A DNA stretch of 7,307 bases. Source: an uncultured bacterium (GTDB taxonomy: Bacteria > Planctomycetota > UBA1135 > GCA-002686595). Location of the stretch: contig CAJXRJ010000382.1 in NCBI GenBank assembly GCA_913058555.1, forward strand, positions 1 through 7,307. The letters are read 5' to 3'. The notes beneath the pieces were generated by a model. That model saw nothing but the letters and a program-made list of their open reading frames with translations. It was not told where the DNA came from and searched no databases. The translations under genes were made by a program, and so were the position numbers. Shown here in pieces: positions 6,133 to 7,307 of the stretch (its first letter is position 1; every line of letters begins with the position of its first letter).

Positions 6133-6705
6133 TCAGACGGGCGAGGCCCCAGGCCACATCGCCGCGAAGATCGCGCCGGTGGCAAGGGAGTACAGCAGCC
6201 CATCGAAGAGGAACTTCAGGGTCGTGCTCCAGCCCTGCGCCTTCCAAATGCTGTCGGACGGCGTCGCCCCTGCATAGGCGAGGAACGCCGCCGTGCTCGT
6301 GCCGCGCATGACCGTCTGGAAGTCCGCGCCGGCCGGGATCATGAAGTGCATGAGGTACGCCACTAGCGCTCCGATGATGACGCAATAGATGAACCACTGG
6401 CCGAGCGATTTGCCCACGGCCCAGGGCCCCGGCGGCATCACAGTCAGCCACCCGTTCGGCCCAAGGTTCATCTTCGCGATCATCTCCTCGGAGCCCATGT
6501 CCTTCATGGACTCGCAGCGGGGAAAGACGTATTCGCCCGGCGCCACGCCCTTGTCCCGCATGGCCCCGAGAACCTCGTCCTCGTTGGGCAGCTTGGCGTA
6601 GTCCCCGGCGTGGTAGCCGAAGACCATGTGGATCAGCGAGCTGATCACGAAGATCGCCACCGCGCTCAGGAGAATAGGCAGCCAGAGTGCAGTGAGGAAT
6701 TCCAT
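6133..6705 (-). CDS. Four-helix integral membrane protein of unknown function
   Basis: This is a 190-residue protein read from the ATG at 6705; that start leads directly into a hydrophobic helix (MEFLTALWLPILLSAVAIFV). A GTG at 6732 in the same frame would add nine polar residues and is less likely. Helix 1 spans about residues 3-29 and runs into HMVFGYHAGDYAKLPNEDEV. A roughly 70-residue soluble loop follows, with VAPGEYVFPR (54-63) and GPNGWLTVMPPGP. Helix 2 is about 101-123, a weaker third segment about 133-147, and helix 4 about 165-184, preceded by the aromatic/basic stretch SIWKAQGWSTTLKFLFDGLLY. From memory, similar unnamed proteins with an 'H..GDY..LP.E' segment and 'SIWKGQ.WS.TLKF.FDGLLY' occur in many bacteria; I know no experimental function. 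It follows accD on the same strand after 54 bp and may be co-transcribed. Conserved histidines and aspartates near helix 1 could be functional, but this is unproven. Confidence 0.8.
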   Translation of the reverse strand: MEFLTALWLPILLSAVAIFVISSLIHMVFGYHAGDYAKLPNEDEVLGAMRDKGVAPGEYVFPRCESMKDMGSEEMIAKMNLGPNGWLTVMPPGPWAVGKSLGQWFIYCVIIGALVAYLMHFMIPAGADFQTVMRGTSTAAFLAYAGATPSDSIWKAQGWSTTLKFLFDGLLYSLATGAIFAAMWPGASPV

Positions 6706-6759
6706 GCCCTGAGCATAGCCAAGGCGCGACACACCGCCACTACCAGGAACCGCGCCGTG

Positions 6760-7307
6760 CTACTCCGCTGACTGGGGCTCTTCCGCCGACTCCTCGTCGG
6801 CAATGGCTTCGGGCTCGGATCCGGGAATCTCCACGCGCGGGCCGCCGCCGAGGGGTTTCGTCCAGGCGTTGGTGCCGTAGTCGATGAGGGTGGCAAGCCT
6901 CTCTCGCATGGTCTTGCGATCGACGATCATGTCGATCTGGCCCTTTTCGAGGAGGAATTCAGCGCGCTGGAAGCCGTCCGGGAGCTCCTGCTTGATCGTG
7001 CTCGCGATGACCCGCGGGCCGGCGAAGCCGATGAGGGCCCCGGGCTCGGCCAAGGTCAGGTCGCAGACCATGGCGAAGGATGCCGTGACGCCGCCAGTGG
7101 TCGGGTGGGTCAAGACGCAGATGGAGAGTCCGCCCTCTTCTTCCAAGCGCGAAAGCGCTGAACAGGTCTTGGCCATCTGCATCAGCGAGAGCATGCCTTC
7201 GTGCATGCGCGCGCCGCCGGACGCCGTGAAGAGGACGAGAGGACGGTTCTCCAGGCGCGCGATATCGCAGGCGATGGCGATCTTCTCGCCGACGACCTCG
7301 CCCATGG
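6760..7307 (-). CDS. accD: Acetyl-CoA carboxylase carboxyltransferase subunit beta, C-terminal part (runs off the right edge)
   Basis: The visible 181 residues match the AccD carboxyltransferase core. MGEVVGEKIAIACD corresponds to the family's 'SMGSVVG' segment, so the ATG at 7303-7305 is internal, not the start. Next come FTASGGARMHEGMLSLMQMA, THPTTGGVTASFAMVCDLTL, EPGALIGFAGPRVI, and LPDGFQRAEFLLEKGQIDMI, all in the order seen in E. coli AccD. The N-terminal zinc-ribbon lies beyond the window. With AccA, AccD forms the carboxyltransferase that moves carboxylate from carboxybiotin on BCCP to acetyl-CoA, making malonyl-CoA, the first committed step of fatty acid synthesis in the cytoplasm. 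GGGPRVEIP and a 23-residue acidic, Glu/Ala/Ser-rich tail end the protein, a variable region in this family. The catalytic core seen here is intact. Confidence 0.97.
   Translation of the reverse strand, partial: MGEVVGEKIAIACDIARLENRPLVLFTASGGARMHEGMLSLMQMAKTCSALSRLEEEGGLSICVLTHPTTGGVTASFAMVCDLTLAEPGALIGFAGPRVIASTIKQELPDGFQRAEFLLEKGQIDMIVDRKTMRERLATLIDYGTNAWTKPLGGGPRVEIPGSEPEAIADEESAEEPQSAE

Noticed and set aside
5360..6451. Long minus-strand open frame (363 codons) opposite the FG-GAP lipoprotein gene
   Set aside because: Its translation is low-complexity Arg/Ala/Gly/Val typical of an antisense frame in high-GC DNA. It also overlaps two well-supported genes.
6723..6756. GGCGCG/CGCGCC inverted repeat between accD and the membrane protein gene
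   Set aside because: The stem is only 6 bp with a 22-base loop and no T tract; such matches are common by chance in GC-rich DNA.
1..7307. Mobile element, CRISPR array, tRNA or rRNA genes
   Set aside because: I saw no transposase or integrase motif, no regularly spaced repeat-spacer pattern, and no tRNA- or rRNA-like sequence by reading.

Overview
The window is G+C-rich bacterial DNA, with codon third positions mostly G or C. It holds six protein genes and no recognisable RNA gene, insertion sequence, phage gene or CRISPR array. Start codons mostly lack a well-placed Shine-Dalgarno sequence. A CRTAC1-like FG-GAP/UnbV lipoprotein and a JmjC/cupin-like protein are present. This mix fits Planctomycetota or a similar high-GC Gram-negative lineage; the two lipoprotein-type signal peptides support a Gram-negative-like envelope. 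The phylum is inferred, not shown.

Layout. At the left edge, on the minus strand, is the N-terminal 140 codons of a COG2509-type FAD-dependent dehydrogenase with an unusual RG-rich extreme N-terminus. A 123-bp divergent gap separates it from a plus-strand group of three genes. These are a small putative lipoprotein (546-1076), a 500-residue JmjC/cupin-like putative Fe(II) dioxygenase with an arginine/glycine-rich tail (1073-2575, start overlapping the previous stop as ATGA), and a class I SAM-dependent methyltransferase with an unassigned N-terminal domain (2642-3901). The group ends in a 243-bp gap with a degenerate 12-bp tandem repeat, a strong terminator-like hairpin and an 11-bp tandem duplication. 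Next is a 641-residue lipoprotein with FG-GAP/VCBS repeats and a C-terminal ASPIC/UnbV domain (4145-6070).

The right part is on the minus strand and convergent with the rest. It has a four-helix membrane protein of unknown function (6133-6705), preceded by the carboxyltransferase core and C-terminus of acetyl-CoA carboxylase beta, accD (6760 to beyond 7307). accD is the only gene with a firm housekeeping assignment.

How the genes might work together. The coupled lipoprotein, dioxygenase-like and methyltransferase genes look like one transcription unit, but no shared pathway can be read from the sequence. The most unusual gene is the dioxygenase-like one: an acidic N-terminus, a divergent HxD cupin core with an enlarged gap before its distal histidine, and a polybasic RG tail. 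Nothing here resembles a defence system or mobile element.
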